Shown one piece after another: positions 6,446-14,524 of a stretch of DNA of 25,567 nucleotides (its first letter is position 1; each line of letters begins with the position of its first letter). The notes beneath the pieces were generated by a model. That model was given only the letters and a program-made list of their open reading frames with translations, did no database searches and was not told the origin of the DNA. This stretch comes from a virus: IMG/VR virus record IMGVR_UViG_3300035684_000076, positions 1 to 25,567 of that record. One strand, 5' to 3'. Both the position numbers and the translations under genes were made by a program.

Positions 6446-7066
6446 ATGGCCCGTCCGAGGGGAATGCCGCCGGAGTTGCTGGGTGAGCCCTCGGAAGGGG
6501 GGGAGGCGGGTGCGTCCGAGCTGCCCGACCCGTTGGAGGGCTACCGGTTCCGCCCAGGCCGCCGGGGCCCGCGCACCACTCTCACCAGCGAGATGATTCC
6601 TGTCATCGCCGAGTGGCTTGCGCGGACGGGTGTATTGCGCATCGCCGCGGCGAAGGCGGGCACCACCGAGGACTGCCTCGGCAAGTGGCTCTCCAAGGGC
6701 AGGGGCACGGCGGCCCGCAGGAAGAGTAGCCTCTACACCGAGTTGCTCACCGCGTGCGAGGAGGCCTGGGCCCACCGCTTCAGCCACCTCATTGAGCTCG
6801 GCGAGCGGACCGTCACCGATAGACACATGAACCCCCGCTTCGTCACCTGGCTCATGTCGGTGACGGGGCCCAAGCACTTCACGGTACCACGGGAGCCTAC
6901 AGGCCAGGCCCAGGGCAACGGGCTGGGCCCGGCCTTCGAACTGGTGACACCCGAGGCCGCGGCGACGAGCGTCCACACCAAGCTCCTGCGCTTCCTCGAG
7001 GAGGATGACAAGCGCACGGCGCTGGAGGTAGCCGCTGCGGCCGAGGAAGCCAGCGAGGCCGGATGA
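6446..7066 (+). CDS. terS: Probable terminase small subunit
   Basis: 206 residues. A basic, Gly/Pro-rich start is followed by a helix-turn-helix region (about 47-82: TSEMIPVIAEWLARTGVLRI, AAAKAGTTEDCLGKWLSKG), as in small terminases that recognise pac/cos DNA. The middle helices (about 92-125, YTELLTACEEAWAHRFSHLI) could form the oligomerisation region, and a hydrophilic C-terminal tail could contact the large subunit. The stop overlaps the start of the large terminase (ATGATG, 7063), a translationally coupled pair. The role is assigned from HTH plus position; sequence conservation in this family is always low. The start codon is supported by the leader motif seven bases upstream. Confidence 0.75.
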   Translation: MARPRGMPPELLGEPSEGGEAGASELPDPLEGYRFRPGRRGPRTTLTSEMIPVIAEWLARTGVLRIAAAKAGTTEDCLGKWLSKGRGTAARRKSSLYTELLTACEEAWAHRFSHLIELGERTVTDRHMNPRFVTWLMSVTGPKHFTVPREPTGQAQGNGLGPAFELVTPEAAATSVHTKLLRFLEEDDKRTALEVAAAAEEASEAG

Positions 7067-8616
7067 TGGTCGCCACGGCCGCCGTGCTCGAGGCGGGGGA
7101 GAATCTCCTCGCCGGGCTCACCCTCATCAGCCCGGAGACACACGGGCGCTACTCGCTGTCGGAGCGCGCGGCGCTGAAGTTCCGCGCGCAGCTGCGCAAG
7201 GCGGGGAAGCTGGCCGAGGCCCTGGCGTCCTCCCCCGCCATCGCCGAGCACCTGAGGCTGACTCAGGCGGAGGTGCTCGCCTGGTACTACGACCAGCGTC
7301 TCTGGCGACGGCCGGTGCAGGCGCCACCCCAGGGCTACTGGCGCACCTGGTTCCTGCTCGGTGGGCGAGGCGCGGGCAAGACGTATGCCGGCAGCGTGGC
7401 CGTCATCGAGGAGGCGATGGCGGACCCGGAGGCCCGGATCCTCATCGTCGGGCCCACCGACAGCGAGATCCGGAAGACGCAACTCGAAGGGCCCAGCGGC
7501 ATCCTCACGCTCGCCCCACCCTGGTTCCGACCCCTCCACCGAAGGAGCAAGCGCGCCCTCGACTTCCCCAACGGTGCGAAGGCCTTCTACGTCCCGGCGC
7601 AGAACCCAGACAAGCTCCGCGGCTACAATGTCTCGCTGGTATGGGCGGATGAAATTGTCGCCTGGAAGAAGTCCCCGCTCGAGGTGTACGCGGAGTGCCG
7701 CCGAGTCGCCCGCATCCAGACGACGCGCATGCGGGCGGCGGGGCTGCCGGCCCGGCTGATCATCACCACCACGCCGGCCCCCACCCAGCTCTTCCGGGAA
7801 ATCCTCTCGGACAGGGACGGGCTTGTCCTCTCACGCTCCTCCACCTTCGACAATGCCGCCAACCTGGACAGCCGCTACCTCGCGTACGCGCGCCGGGTAA
7901 TGAATACGACGGAGGGCCGCCGGGAGTTCCTGGGCGAGCTCTTCTTCGCGCTCGACTCTTGCCTCTACCGGCGGGTGGACTGGAATGCCTCCCGGGTGGC
8001 GAGCCTGGAGGCCATTCCTCCCCGCGAGGGCAAGCCGCTCTTCGACAGGCTGGTAGTGAGCGTCGACCCCGCGACGGGGGAGAAGAAGTCCTCGGACCTC
8101 CATGGGATTGTGGTGGAGGGCATTCGCGAGGAGGCGGACGGCCTGCTGCACACCTACGTGCTGCAGGACCTGTCCCTCCAGTCCCCCGAGCCCACCGCCT
8201 GGGCGAAGGTCGCCGTCGACGCATACCACGCCTGGAAGGGGTTTGCCCCGCCGCGAAAGACTTTCATATTCGCGGAGACGAACACCGGCGGAAGCATGGT
8301 GAAAAGCACCATCCGCCAGGTGGACGGGAAGGTGCGCGTGAGGGGCCAGCGCGCCAAGCAGTCAAAGGCCGAACGCGCGGCCCCGGTGACGGCCCAGTGC
8401 GAAGCGGGACTCGTCCACATGGTGGGCAAGCACCACCGCCTCGAAGAGCAGCTCGGCAAGTTCACCGGGCAGGAGGGCGGCCACGGCCGAGATGACCGCG
8501 CCGACGCCTTCGCCTGGCCCATTTTCCTGTACGTATGTCCGAAGCGGCAGAATGCCGGTGCGGCGGGACGCCCACCCGGCGCGGAGGACGAGGAAGAGGA
8601 AGAGGACGATGAGTAG
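7063..8616 (+). CDS. terL: Terminase large subunit (packaging ATPase/nuclease)
   Basis: 517 residues, the motor that cuts concatemers and pumps DNA through the portal. ATPase domain: Walker A GGRGAGKT (about 100-107), Walker B LVWADE (about 192-197) with catalytic Glu, and the coupling motif ITTTP (about 234-238). Nuclease domain of RNase H fold: VVSVDPATGEKKSSD with Asp335, FAETNTGG with Glu405, and GRDDRADAFAW with Asp481 as likely metal ligands. The C-terminal tail is strongly acidic (EDEEEEEDDE), as often seen where it meets the portal. The start overlaps the small subunit stop; an alternative ATG one codon later is equally possible. Length and motif order fit the Terminase_6 type used by HK97-like phages. 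Confidence 0.96.
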   Translation: MMVATAAVLEAGENLLAGLTLISPETHGRYSLSERAALKFRAQLRKAGKLAEALASSPAIAEHLRLTQAEVLAWYYDQRLWRRPVQAPPQGYWRTWFLLGGRGAGKTYAGSVAVIEEAMADPEARILIVGPTDSEIRKTQLEGPSGILTLAPPWFRPLHRRSKRALDFPNGAKAFYVPAQNPDKLRGYNVSLVWADEIVAWKKSPLEVYAECRRVARIQTTRMRAAGLPARLIITTTPAPTQLFREILSDRDGLVLSRSSTFDNAANLDSRYLAYARRVMNTTEGRREFLGELFFALDSCLYRRVDWNASRVASLEAIPPREGKPLFDRLVVSVDPATGEKKSSDLHGIVVEGIREEADGLLHTYVLQDLSLQSPEPTAWAKVAVDAYHAWKGFAPPRKTFIFAETNTGGSMVKSTIRQVDGKVRVRGQRAKQSKAERAAPVTAQCEAGLVHMVGKHHRLEEQLGKFTGQEGGHGRDDRADAFAWPIFLYVCPKRQNAGAAGRPPGAEDEEEEEDDE

Positions 8617-8626
8617 GACTGGTTCG

Positions 8627-8634
8627 CCCCTTCT
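8627..8634 (+). repeat. Leader motif CCCCTTCT, 8 bases before ATG
   Basis: Leader-motif copy before the portal gene (ATG 8643). With the spacer it forms GCCCC-TTCTGTT-GGGGC, a five-pair hairpin touching the start codon. Confidence 0.55.
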
Positions 8635-8642
8635 GTTGGGGC

Positions 8643-10013
8643 ATGGGCTCTCTCGCGACCCGATTCAAGGCGGCGCTCTCCGGACTCTTCCTGGGTAGGC
8701 AGGCGGGGCGGCCGCTGGTGTACGCCATCCCCGTGCGGACCTTCTCTCCGCGGCGCGGCACCCGAGAGGTGCTGGCTGCCTACCGGGAGAATGCGTGGCT
8801 GCGGGCGGTGGTGCACACCGTGGCGGGAGCCGTGGCGACGCCGAGCTGGCGCGTCTTCCTCCCCGTTACAACACAGGGCAAGAGGCTCCTGCGCAGCTGC
8901 AAGGCAGTCGGTGCGGACCGCCGGGCAGGACTGGAAGGGGTGCTGGAGCGCCACAAGTCCCTCGCTGGCGGCGTCGCCCGGGGGGATGTCGTGGAGGTCC
9001 ACCAACACGAGTTGCTGTCCATCCTCCAACACCCTCACCCCAAGCACACCGGACGGGCCTACCGCGAGTTGATGCAGGTGCACCTCGACCTGGCGGGCGA
9101 GGCATTCCTCTGGTTGCGACGTGCCGAGGACGACGGGCGCGTGGTGGGCTTTGAGGTGATACCGCCCCAGTGCGTGGTGATGACGCCAACAGCCTCTCCA
9201 GAGGGCACCTACCACATCATCTACAACAACTTCGCGGGCCAGGTCGCGGAGTCGGAGATCATCTGGCTCAAGCACCTGGACCCCGAGAACCCCGAAGGGC
9301 GTGGGGCCGGCATGGGCTTGGCGCTCGGGGACGAGCTCGACACGGCGGAGGCGATTCAGGGCGCGCGCAAGGCCACCTTCCAACGGGGAGGCATGCCCGC
9401 GGCCACCGTGGGGGTGGACCCCGCTGAGGGCGATGATGGCGCCGACGCGGTGGAGGCCCTCAAGAAGGAGTACCAGGACTCCTTCAAGGGGCCCCAGGAC
9501 GCGGGCAAACTGTGGTTCGTCCCCGGGAAAGTCACCGTCGCCCAGTTGGACCAGGACTTCCGTGCCCTCCAGCTCGACGAGTCCGAGAGGGGCATCAAGG
9601 ACTACGTCCGCCAGTGCTTCAACATCCCCCCCGAGCTGATGGGCGACCTGGTGAGTGGCACCCGGGCGACGGCCGAAGAGGCCAAGTACACGCTCGCAGA
9701 GTACGCCGTCCTCCCTCGCATGGAATTCCTCCGCGAGGGCTACCAGCTCTACCTCGTACCGCTGGTGGATGAAGACGCGCTCCTCGAGTACCAGGACCCG
9801 CGTCCGCAGTCCTGGGAGCGCCAGCTCAAGGCGATGACCAGCGCCTTCGGCGCCCACGTCTACATGAATGAGGCACGCCTCCTCGCCGGCCTACCGCCGG
9901 ACCCGAAGCTCAAGGGGGTGCGGTTCATGCCCCTTCCCGGGGCGCAGCCCGTCCAGGACGAAGACAAGAAGCCGACGAATCCACCTCCACCCAGGGGGCC
10001 CGGCAAGGAGTGA
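8643..10013 (+). CDS. Portal protein, HK97 family
   Basis: 456 residues forming the dodecameric portal at the packaging vertex. Recognisable portal features: AYRENAWLRAVVHTVAGAVA near residue 45, the helical LLSILQHPHPKHTGRAYREL segment, VHLDLAGEAFLWLRR, VIPPQCVVMTP, ESEIIWLKHLDPENPEGRG, LALGDELDTAEAIQGARKAT, FQRGGMPAATVGV, and the conserved crown-adjacent VRQCFNIPPELMGDL with TRATAEEAKYTLAEYAVLPR. The C-terminal tail is Pro/Lys-rich. A 26-base gap from terL carries the leader motif and no Shine-Dalgarno. Order terL, portal, protease, capsid is standard for HK97-like heads. Confidence 0.93.
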   Translation: MGSLATRFKAALSGLFLGRQAGRPLVYAIPVRTFSPRRGTREVLAAYRENAWLRAVVHTVAGAVATPSWRVFLPVTTQGKRLLRSCKAVGADRRAGLEGVLERHKSLAGGVARGDVVEVHQHELLSILQHPHPKHTGRAYRELMQVHLDLAGEAFLWLRRAEDDGRVVGFEVIPPQCVVMTPTASPEGTYHIIYNNFAGQVAESEIIWLKHLDPENPEGRGAGMGLALGDELDTAEAIQGARKATFQRGGMPAATVGVDPAEGDDGADAVEALKKEYQDSFKGPQDAGKLWFVPGKVTVAQLDQDFRALQLDESERGIKDYVRQCFNIPPELMGDLVSGTRATAEEAKYTLAEYAVLPRMEFLREGYQLYLVPLVDEDALLEYQDPRPQSWERQLKAMTSAFGAHVYMNEARLLAGLPPDPKLKGVRFMPLPGAQPVQDEDKKPTNPPPPRGPGKE

Positions 10014-10018
10014 CCCCG

Positions 10019-10026
10019 CCCCTTCT
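10019..10026 (+). repeat. Leader motif CCCCTTCT, 8 bases before ATG
   Basis: Leader-motif copy before the prohead protease gene (ATG 10035); spacer CCTGCAAC, no Shine-Dalgarno. Confidence 0.5.
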
Positions 10027-10034
10027 CCTGCAAC

Positions 10035-10952
10035 ATGACGACGCGCGCCGCCGCCCACCGCACGGCCACCTCCGGCACACCCCGCCCACCTCCACCGGCC
10101 GAGGAGAAGGCATTCGGCTACCTCCATAAGACGGAGGGCGCCGGCCCCCTCGTCTTCCGCATCTCCTCCGAGGTGGTGGACCGTCATGGAGACCGCGTCA
10201 AACAAGACGGGCTGAAGACGGAAAACCATGCACGCAATCCCGTACTGCTCTGGAACCACCAGCACTGGGAGCCAGCGATAGGTACCGCCAAGGTGTACCG
10301 GGGCGCGGACGGCGCCTGGTACATGGAGCCGGCCTTCGACGGCATCGGCGAGCTGAGCGAGACCGTCAAGGCGAAGGTAGAGGCCGGCACCCTCCGCACG
10401 TGCAGCATCGGCTTCCGGGTCATCAAGTACGCCTTCAACGAAGAGGGCGGCTTCGACATCGAGGAAGCCGAGCTCACCGAGGTGAGCATCACCAACGTAC
10501 AGGCAAACCCTGACGCCGAGCGCGTCAAGAACCACAGGAGACGAACGGACATGACTACCCCGAAGTCTGGCGAGAAGGCGAAGACACTGGAGGAGGGCGA
10601 CATCGACGCGATCCGCGGCGTAGTCGAGGAGGCGATGAAGGGGCTCCACAAGAGGCGCGAGGCGTCCGCCGAGGAGTACGCGGCGAAGTCCCTGGATGAA
10701 CTGGAGGCGGTGCGCGAGGAGCTCGCGAAGACGCTCGCCACGGTAGAGGAGGTGCTCGAGGTGAAGCTCAAGCAGAAGAGCAAGCGCCTCAGCAGGAACA
10801 AGGAGGCCGCCACGGACGAGAAGGTGGAGGACGAGCCGGACGCGGACAAGAGCGAGGAGACGGACGAGGAAAGCGACGAGCTGGAGGTGGAGGTGGACGA
10901 GGAGGAGGCCAAGGCCCTCAGACGACTGGGAGCGCGCGACGCCCGGCGGTGA
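10035..10952 (+). CDS. Prohead protease with C-terminal scaffold-like region
   Basis: 305 residues. The first 165 form an HK97-type (U35, herpesvirus-assemblin-like) serine protease: RISSEVVDRHGDRV, catalytic His75 in LLWNHQHW, Ser124 in RTCSIGFRV, and the closing EAELTEVSITNVQANPDA. It would cleave scaffold and capsid N-termini during head maturation. From about residue 173 the composition changes to a highly charged coiled coil (LDELEAVREELAKTLATVEE) ending in long Glu/Asp runs, as expected for a scaffold. The scaffold part has its own in-frame ATG with a good ribosome site (10551). No separate delta-domain is evident in the capsid gene, consistent with scaffolding supplied here. Confidence 0.92.
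   Translation: MTTRAAAHRTATSGTPRPPPPAEEKAFGYLHKTEGAGPLVFRISSEVVDRHGDRVKQDGLKTENHARNPVLLWNHQHWEPAIGTAKVYRGADGAWYMEPAFDGIGELSETVKAKVEAGTLRTCSIGFRVIKYAFNEEGGFDIEEAELTEVSITNVQANPDAERVKNHRRRTDMTTPKSGEKAKTLEEGDIDAIRGVVEEAMKGLHKRREASAEEYAAKSLDELEAVREELAKTLATVEEVLEVKLKQKSKRLSRNKEAATDEKVEDEPDADKSEETDEESDELEVEVDEEEAKALRRLGARDARR
10551..10952 (+). CDS. Nested in-frame scaffold protein candidate
   Basis: In-frame internal ATG (codon 173 of the protease gene) preceded by AGGAG (10536-10540) at ten bases, the best Shine-Dalgarno in this gene, whose own start has none. The product would be 133 residues: MTTPKSGEKAKTLEEGDID, then a coiled coil and an acidic tail (EEEAKALRRLG). This mirrors lambda, where scaffold Nu3 is translated from inside protease gene C. 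The break lies exactly between the protease fold and the scaffold-like region. Whether it is used is not proven by sequence. Confidence 0.6.
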   Translation: MTTPKSGEKAKTLEEGDIDAIRGVVEEAMKGLHKRREASAEEYAAKSLDELEAVREELAKTLATVEEVLEVKLKQKSKRLSRNKEAATDEKVEDEPDADKSEETDEESDELEVEVDEEEAKALRRLGARDARR

Positions 10953-10957
10953 TGCCG

Positions 10958-10965
10958 CCCCTTCT
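10958..10965 (+). repeat. Leader motif CCCCTTCT, 39 bases before ATG
   Basis: Leader-motif copy just after the protease stop, 39 bases before the capsid ATG at 11005; same wide spacing as at 5854. Confidence 0.45.
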
Positions 10966-11004
10966 ATCGCCTTGCACCCACCCCACTACTGACACGAGCA
11001 CCCC

Positions 11005-12120
11005 ATGCCTACCCTGATCCTCCCGAAGACACTGGCCAAGAAACTGAGGGCGGCGGCCATCAAGACCGTCAGCGCCGAGCGGGCGTCCCGCCCCGACACC
11101 GGCGGAAGCACCCGCAGCCTCACCGCGAACGCTCCCGCCGAGCGCAAGCAGTTGGTGCGCATCGGCATGGGCATGCGCCTCAAGTCGCTGTGGCTCGCCA
11201 ACCCCGCCTTCGGCGGGCAACACGCCAACGCCGCCGAAAAGGCGTGGCTGCAGAAGAACGCCGCCGCATACGCCTCCGTCTTCGGCCAGGGTGGCTCGCT
11301 CCTGGCCGAGGAGTACAGCTCGGAGTTGATTGAGCTCCTCCGCAATCGCGCGGTGCTGCTGGAGATGGGGGCGCGCGCGCAGAGCATCGAGGGCAAGCTG
11401 AACATCGGCAAGCTCAACGGCGGCGCCGTCGTGCACATGGTCGACGAGTCCGAGGCCCCGGCCGCGTCCGACCTGGCAACGGGGAGCGTCATCCTCGAGG
11501 CCAAGAAGGCCATGGGCTTGCTCGACGCGAGCAACGATCTCCTGCGGCGCAAGTCCATCGACGCGGCCGGCCTGCTCGCGGACGACATGATGCAGGCGAT
11601 GGCCCTCAAGGCCGACGAGCAGGGCCTGCTCGGCAGCGGCAAGGCGGGCAACTGCACCGGGCTCTTCAAGCAGCTCGCGGCCGGCCAGAAGGTGGCGGGT
11701 GTGGCCATCACCTCGGCGAACGTGGGGAACGTGGCGACGTTCATCGACTCCCTTGTCCAGAAGGTGAAGGCCTCGAAAATCCCCTTCGAGGGCAACAGCC
11801 CCGGGTGGATCATGTCCTCCAAGATGGAGTCGGCGCTCATGTCCCTGCGCGACAACGCCGGGTGGGTGTACCGCGCCTCCCTGGAGCAGGGGAAGCTCGC
11901 GGGCCACCCCGTCTACGTCACCGAGACGGTGGGGGACAGCCGGCTCGCCTTCGGCCTGGCCGCCCAGCTCTACTTCGGCGTCGAGGGCGACATGTTGGTG
12001 AGCTTCGCCGAGCCGCTCTTCAAACAGGACGTGACGACCATTCGCGGCATCTACAAGTTCGACTGGAAGCTTCGGCACGACACGGCCTTCTCCTACTCGG
12101 ACAACGTCACCTACGCCTGA
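11005..12120 (+). CDS. Major capsid protein, HK97 fold
   Basis: 371 residues. After a basic, Ala/Ser/Thr-rich N-terminal arm (1-50) comes the HK97 core. AYASVFGQGGSLLAEEYSSE is typical of the start of the shell domain, followed by LIELLRNRAVLLEMGAR, spine helix region LLADDMMQAMALKADEQGLL, the GSGKAGNCTGLFKQL loop, WIMSSKMESALMSLRD, GHPVYVTETVG, FGLAAQLYFGVEGDMLVSF, and the final RGIYKFDWKLRHDTAFSY strand. The N-terminal arm is short, so the scaffold function is probably provided by the C-terminal region of the protease gene. Position after the protease agrees. Start ATG 11005 has only weak Shine-Dalgarno potential despite an expected high expression level. Confidence 0.94.
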   Translation: MPTLILPKTLAKKLRAAAIKTVSAERASRPDTGGSTRSLTANAPAERKQLVRIGMGMRLKSLWLANPAFGGQHANAAEKAWLQKNAAAYASVFGQGGSLLAEEYSSELIELLRNRAVLLEMGARAQSIEGKLNIGKLNGGAVVHMVDESEAPAASDLATGSVILEAKKAMGLLDASNDLLRRKSIDAAGLLADDMMQAMALKADEQGLLGSGKAGNCTGLFKQLAAGQKVAGVAITSANVGNVATFIDSLVQKVKASKIPFEGNSPGWIMSSKMESALMSLRDNAGWVYRASLEQGKLAGHPVYVTETVGDSRLAFGLAAQLYFGVEGDMLVSFAEPLFKQDVTTIRGIYKFDWKLRHDTAFSYSDNVTYA

Positions 12121-12183
12121 TGTGCCAGCCAGGGGCGGGGAGTCCCGCCTCGGCCACACCCTTTCATATTCGGAGTACGCCAG

Positions 12184-12618
12184 ATGCACGCCTCCATGCG
12201 AAGTATTGGTTCCTACCTGCGCACCGTGAAGCCAGCCAACAGCCCGCAGGGCCTGTCGCCTTCCTCCGTAGCGGCCGGCACCACCTACGGACCCGCGTTG
12301 GACGTCCAGGATTTCCGCAGCTGCGTACTCACCGGGCTGACGGGCCTCTCGGAGGGTGCCCCCACCACACAGTCCGTGGCCTTCTCCCTCCAGTCCTCCG
12401 CTTCCGACTCGGGCGGGTGGGAGGACGTGGCGGGCAGCACCGTAACCCTCGTCGCGGATGCAGCGGCCGGGGAGGTGGACGTGCGACTCACGAAGCTCCC
12501 GGAGACCCACGGCTACGTGCGCGTCAAGGTGGTTGTCGCCTTCACGGGCGGGACTTCTCCGAAGCAACTTGTCGCGGCCGTCGTCGCCCTCGGTGGCGCG
12601 AGCACCCTCCCCGCATGA
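12184..12618 (+). CDS. Small head protein, possibly decoration
   Basis: 144 residues, mostly beta-type sequence rich in Ser, Thr, Val and Gly (SCVLTGLTGLSEGAPTTQSV, WEDVAGSTVTLVADAAAGEV, VRVKVVVAFTGGTSPKQLVA). Such small beta-sandwich proteins directly after the capsid gene often decorate or stabilise the head shell. Ends LGGASTLPA. The start at 12184 has CGGAG at about seven bases; a second ATG four codons on is possible. No recognised family motif, so the decoration role is inferred from position and composition only. Confidence 0.65.
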   Translation: MHASMRSIGSYLRTVKPANSPQGLSPSSVAAGTTYGPALDVQDFRSCVLTGLTGLSEGAPTTQSVAFSLQSSASDSGGWEDVAGSTVTLVADAAAGEVDVRLTKLPETHGYVRVKVVVAFTGGTSPKQLVAAVVALGGASTLPA

Positions 12619-12625
12619 GGGGTAC

Positions 12626-13291
12626 ATGGCGACTCCATACGACTTCACCACCCTGCCCCGGGCGGCGGCCAGGCTGAAGGTGTCCACCTCGGACGTGGAG
12701 CTGCCGGGCCTCATTGCCGCCGCGAGCCGGGCCCTCGCCAACTGGCTGGGCTACGAGGCCCACCTGCGCGAGGAGGTAGAGGAGACGGTGCCCAGCGAGG
12801 GCGGCCGCTACCTCTGGCTTCGCGCCGGTGCGGTGCGGCGCCTGGTGCGCGTCACCGTGGGTGGCGCGGAGGTGGAAGCCAGCGCCTACCACCTGGACAG
12901 CCCTCGCCATGGCCGCATCGTCCGCCGCGTGGGGTGCTGGCCTTTCACCGGCACGTGGACAGCGGGCGTTGCCCCAACGCCTCTCACCAGTCACGACACC
13001 GGGGAAATTCGCGTCACCCTCGATGCGGGCTGGCGCACCCCGGGGCAGGTGGTGCTGGCGCTCGAGGAGAACCCCGCCAGCACCCTCACCAGCGAGCTGC
13101 CGGCCGAGCTGGAGGAGGCCGCCCTGGTGGTACTCGCCGCCCTGTACCGCCCAGCGGGGAGGGACCCCAACGTCCTCTCCCGCAGCACCGGCGGCGGCTC
13201 CGTCACCTGGCGCGCCGACGCGAGCGCGGTGCCCCTCCTTGCCCAGCACCTCGCCGCCCCCCACCGCAAGCTCTCCAGGAGGCAGCCGTGA
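12626..13291 (+). CDS. Head-tail connector, gp6/gp15-like
   Basis: 221 residues. The N-terminal helical part (TTLPRAAARLKVSTSDVELP, LIAAASRALANWLGYE) is typical of head-tail adaptor proteins that bind beneath the portal. The middle is a beta-rich insert (RYLWLRAGAVRRLVRVTVGG, DTGEIRVTLDAGW), and the C-terminal helix (LPAELEEAALVVLAALYRP) closes the fold. ATG at 12626 has GAGGGG upstream; earlier in-frame starts would overlap the previous gene heavily. The stop overlaps the next start as GTGA. Placement between capsid and neck genes supports the assignment. Confidence 0.7.
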   Translation: MATPYDFTTLPRAAARLKVSTSDVELPGLIAAASRALANWLGYEAHLREEVEETVPSEGGRYLWLRAGAVRRLVRVTVGGAEVEASAYHLDSPRHGRIVRRVGCWPFTGTWTAGVAPTPLTSHDTGEIRVTLDAGWRTPGQVVLALEENPASTLTSELPAELEEAALVVLAALYRPAGRDPNVLSRSTGGGSVTWRADASAVPLLAQHLAAPHRKLSRRQP

Positions 13292-13629
13292 GTCTCATCG
13301 CCGAAGATTTGCGCGAGTGGTTCCACCTGCGCAGGTGGCTGCGCACCGAGGACAGCGGCCGGCGCGAGGTATTCGGCCCGGTGGAGCAGCACCCCTGCCG
13401 GTGGGAACCTGGCGCTCGCCGCGTCCAGACAGTCGACGGGCGCACTGTCATTGCCCAGGGCACCCTGTGGACTTCGGCCCGCCTCACCGCCCAGGAGGTG
13501 AAGAAGCTCCAGCTGTGGCTCCCCGGGGACAACCCCGACGACGTGGGGCAGAGCCGCCTGCCCATGCAGGTCTTCGTCCACACCGACTTGGAGACGGGCG
13601 CCTTCGATCACTCCGAGGTGGTGCTGTGA
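13288..13629 (+). CDS. Head closure / head-tail joining protein
   Basis: 113 residues starting at GTG (13288), four bases overlapping the previous gene. The sequence is a small beta-barrel candidate: REVFGPVEQHPCRWEPGARR, VQTVDGRTVIAQGTLWTSA, LWLPGDNPDDVGQSRLPMQV. This fits head-tail stopper proteins, which often contain exactly such VxxxDGxxVxxxGxL strands. No other start in this frame gives a sensible length. The stop overlaps the next GTG. Assignment is from shape and order, not strong identity. Confidence 0.65.
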   Translation: MSLIAEDLREWFHLRRWLRTEDSGRREVFGPVEQHPCRWEPGARRVQTVDGRTVIAQGTLWTSARLTAQEVKKLQLWLPGDNPDDVGQSRLPMQVFVHTDLETGAFDHSEVVL

Positions 13630-14054
13630 GTCTCCGGGACTGCGAGCTGGACGTGGCGAAGCTGTTGGAGGCGGCGGGCCTCGGCACCCTCGCGGATGGG
13701 GCGCCCACCCTCTTCGCTGGCCCCTTCCCGGCGAGCGTCCCCGACGCCTTCATTGCCTGCCGGCAGAGCAGCTCGCCGAAGCCAGAGAAGTACCTGGGCA
13801 ACGTGGCCCGCGCCTACCTGCGCCCCACCGTCACGGTGCTGGTGCGAGGGGCGAGCGGGCCGGACAGCTACACCGAGAGCGGCGCCAGGGCCCGCGCTGC
13901 CTGGGCGGCGCTGTACAGCCGAACGGACGTGCCCGGGTACGTGTGGATTGACCCGGAGGAGGGCGAGCCCACCTACCTGGGGGAGGACGAGCAGCACCGG
14001 CCCCGGTGGAGCTTCACCGTCACCTGCGAGTACGAGCTGGCGGCACCCCGGTAG
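13626..14054 (+). CDS. Minor capsid / tail completion protein
   Basis: 142 residues from GTG 13626, overlapping the previous stop. The pattern LRDCELDVAKLLEAAGLGTL, AGPFPASVPDAFIACRQSSS, RPTVTVLVRGASGPDSY, and ARARAAWAALYSRTDVPGYV, with a final WSFTVTCEYEL, matches small phage neck proteins annotated as minor capsid or tail terminator, which cap the tail tube. It begins with the same nine bases (GTGAGTCTC) as the preceding gene, but the proteins are otherwise unrelated. Confidence in coding is high, in exact role moderate. Confidence 0.65.
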   Translation: MSLRDCELDVAKLLEAAGLGTLADGAPTLFAGPFPASVPDAFIACRQSSSPKPEKYLGNVARAYLRPTVTVLVRGASGPDSYTESGARARAAWAALYSRTDVPGYVWIDPEEGEPTYLGEDEQHRPRWSFTVTCEYELAAPR

Positions 14055-14061
14055 GGCGCCG

Positions 14062-14069
14062 CCCTTTCT
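14062..14069 (+). repeat. Leader motif CCCTTTCT, 7 bases before ATG
   Basis: Leader-motif copy before the neck gene (ATG 14077); spacer CGGTGAC, no Shine-Dalgarno. Confidence 0.5.
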
Positions 14070-14076
14070 CGGTGAC

Positions 14077-14517
14077 ATGGCCTCCCGAGGGTACAGGACA
14101 CGAGTGAAGGTGGAGATGGACACCTCCCGCCTCCGACAACTGCGCTCCCAGGGTGAGCAGGTGCTGCGCGACCTGGAGTCCCCGGTGCGCGCCGCGGCCC
14201 GGCTGGCGCTCGACCAGGCCACCTTCCTGGTGCCGCGCGGGGGCGCCCCGGAGGATCCGCTCAACCTGGCGGACACCGGGTTTCTCTCCGGGCCGGTGCA
14301 CAACACCTCCGCGCGCCTCTCCGTCACCTTCACCTGCGGCTACGCGCACCCCCAGGCAGGCCCCATTCACGAGGGCTTCCACTGGGGCGAGCAGACGCGC
14401 ACCCCGCCGCCCCATTTCCTGCGCAAGGCCGCCAAGCGCGGCGTGCGCGCCCTCCTCCGCAAGGGCGTGCAGGCCACGCTCTGGAAGTCCCTCTCCCGCA
14501 TCTTCCCCTCACAGTGA
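14077..14517 (+). CDS. Neck / HK97 gp10-like protein
   Basis: 146 residues. After VKVEMDTSRLRQLRSQGEQV and a helical segment, it carries the hallmarks of the gp10-like family: LVPRGGAPEDPLNLADTGFL, CGYAHPQAGPIHEGFHWGEQ, PPPHFLRKAAKRG. In that family the small basic protein sits at the head-tail interface or completes the tail. The C-terminus is basic (RALLRKGVQATLWKSLSRIF). The start is supported by the leader motif. The tail tube gene follows after seven bases. Confidence 0.78.
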   Translation: MASRGYRTRVKVEMDTSRLRQLRSQGEQVLRDLESPVRAAARLALDQATFLVPRGGAPEDPLNLADTGFLSGPVHNTSARLSVTFTCGYAHPQAGPIHEGFHWGEQTRTPPPHFLRKAAKRGVRALLRKGVQATLWKSLSRIFPSQ

Positions 14518-14524
14518 GGAAACC

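Noticed and set aside
13288-13634. Identical GTGAGTCTC at the starts of two consecutive neck genes as a sign of duplication
   Set aside because: The proteins share only MSL; the string reflects the same stop/start overlap and common codons.
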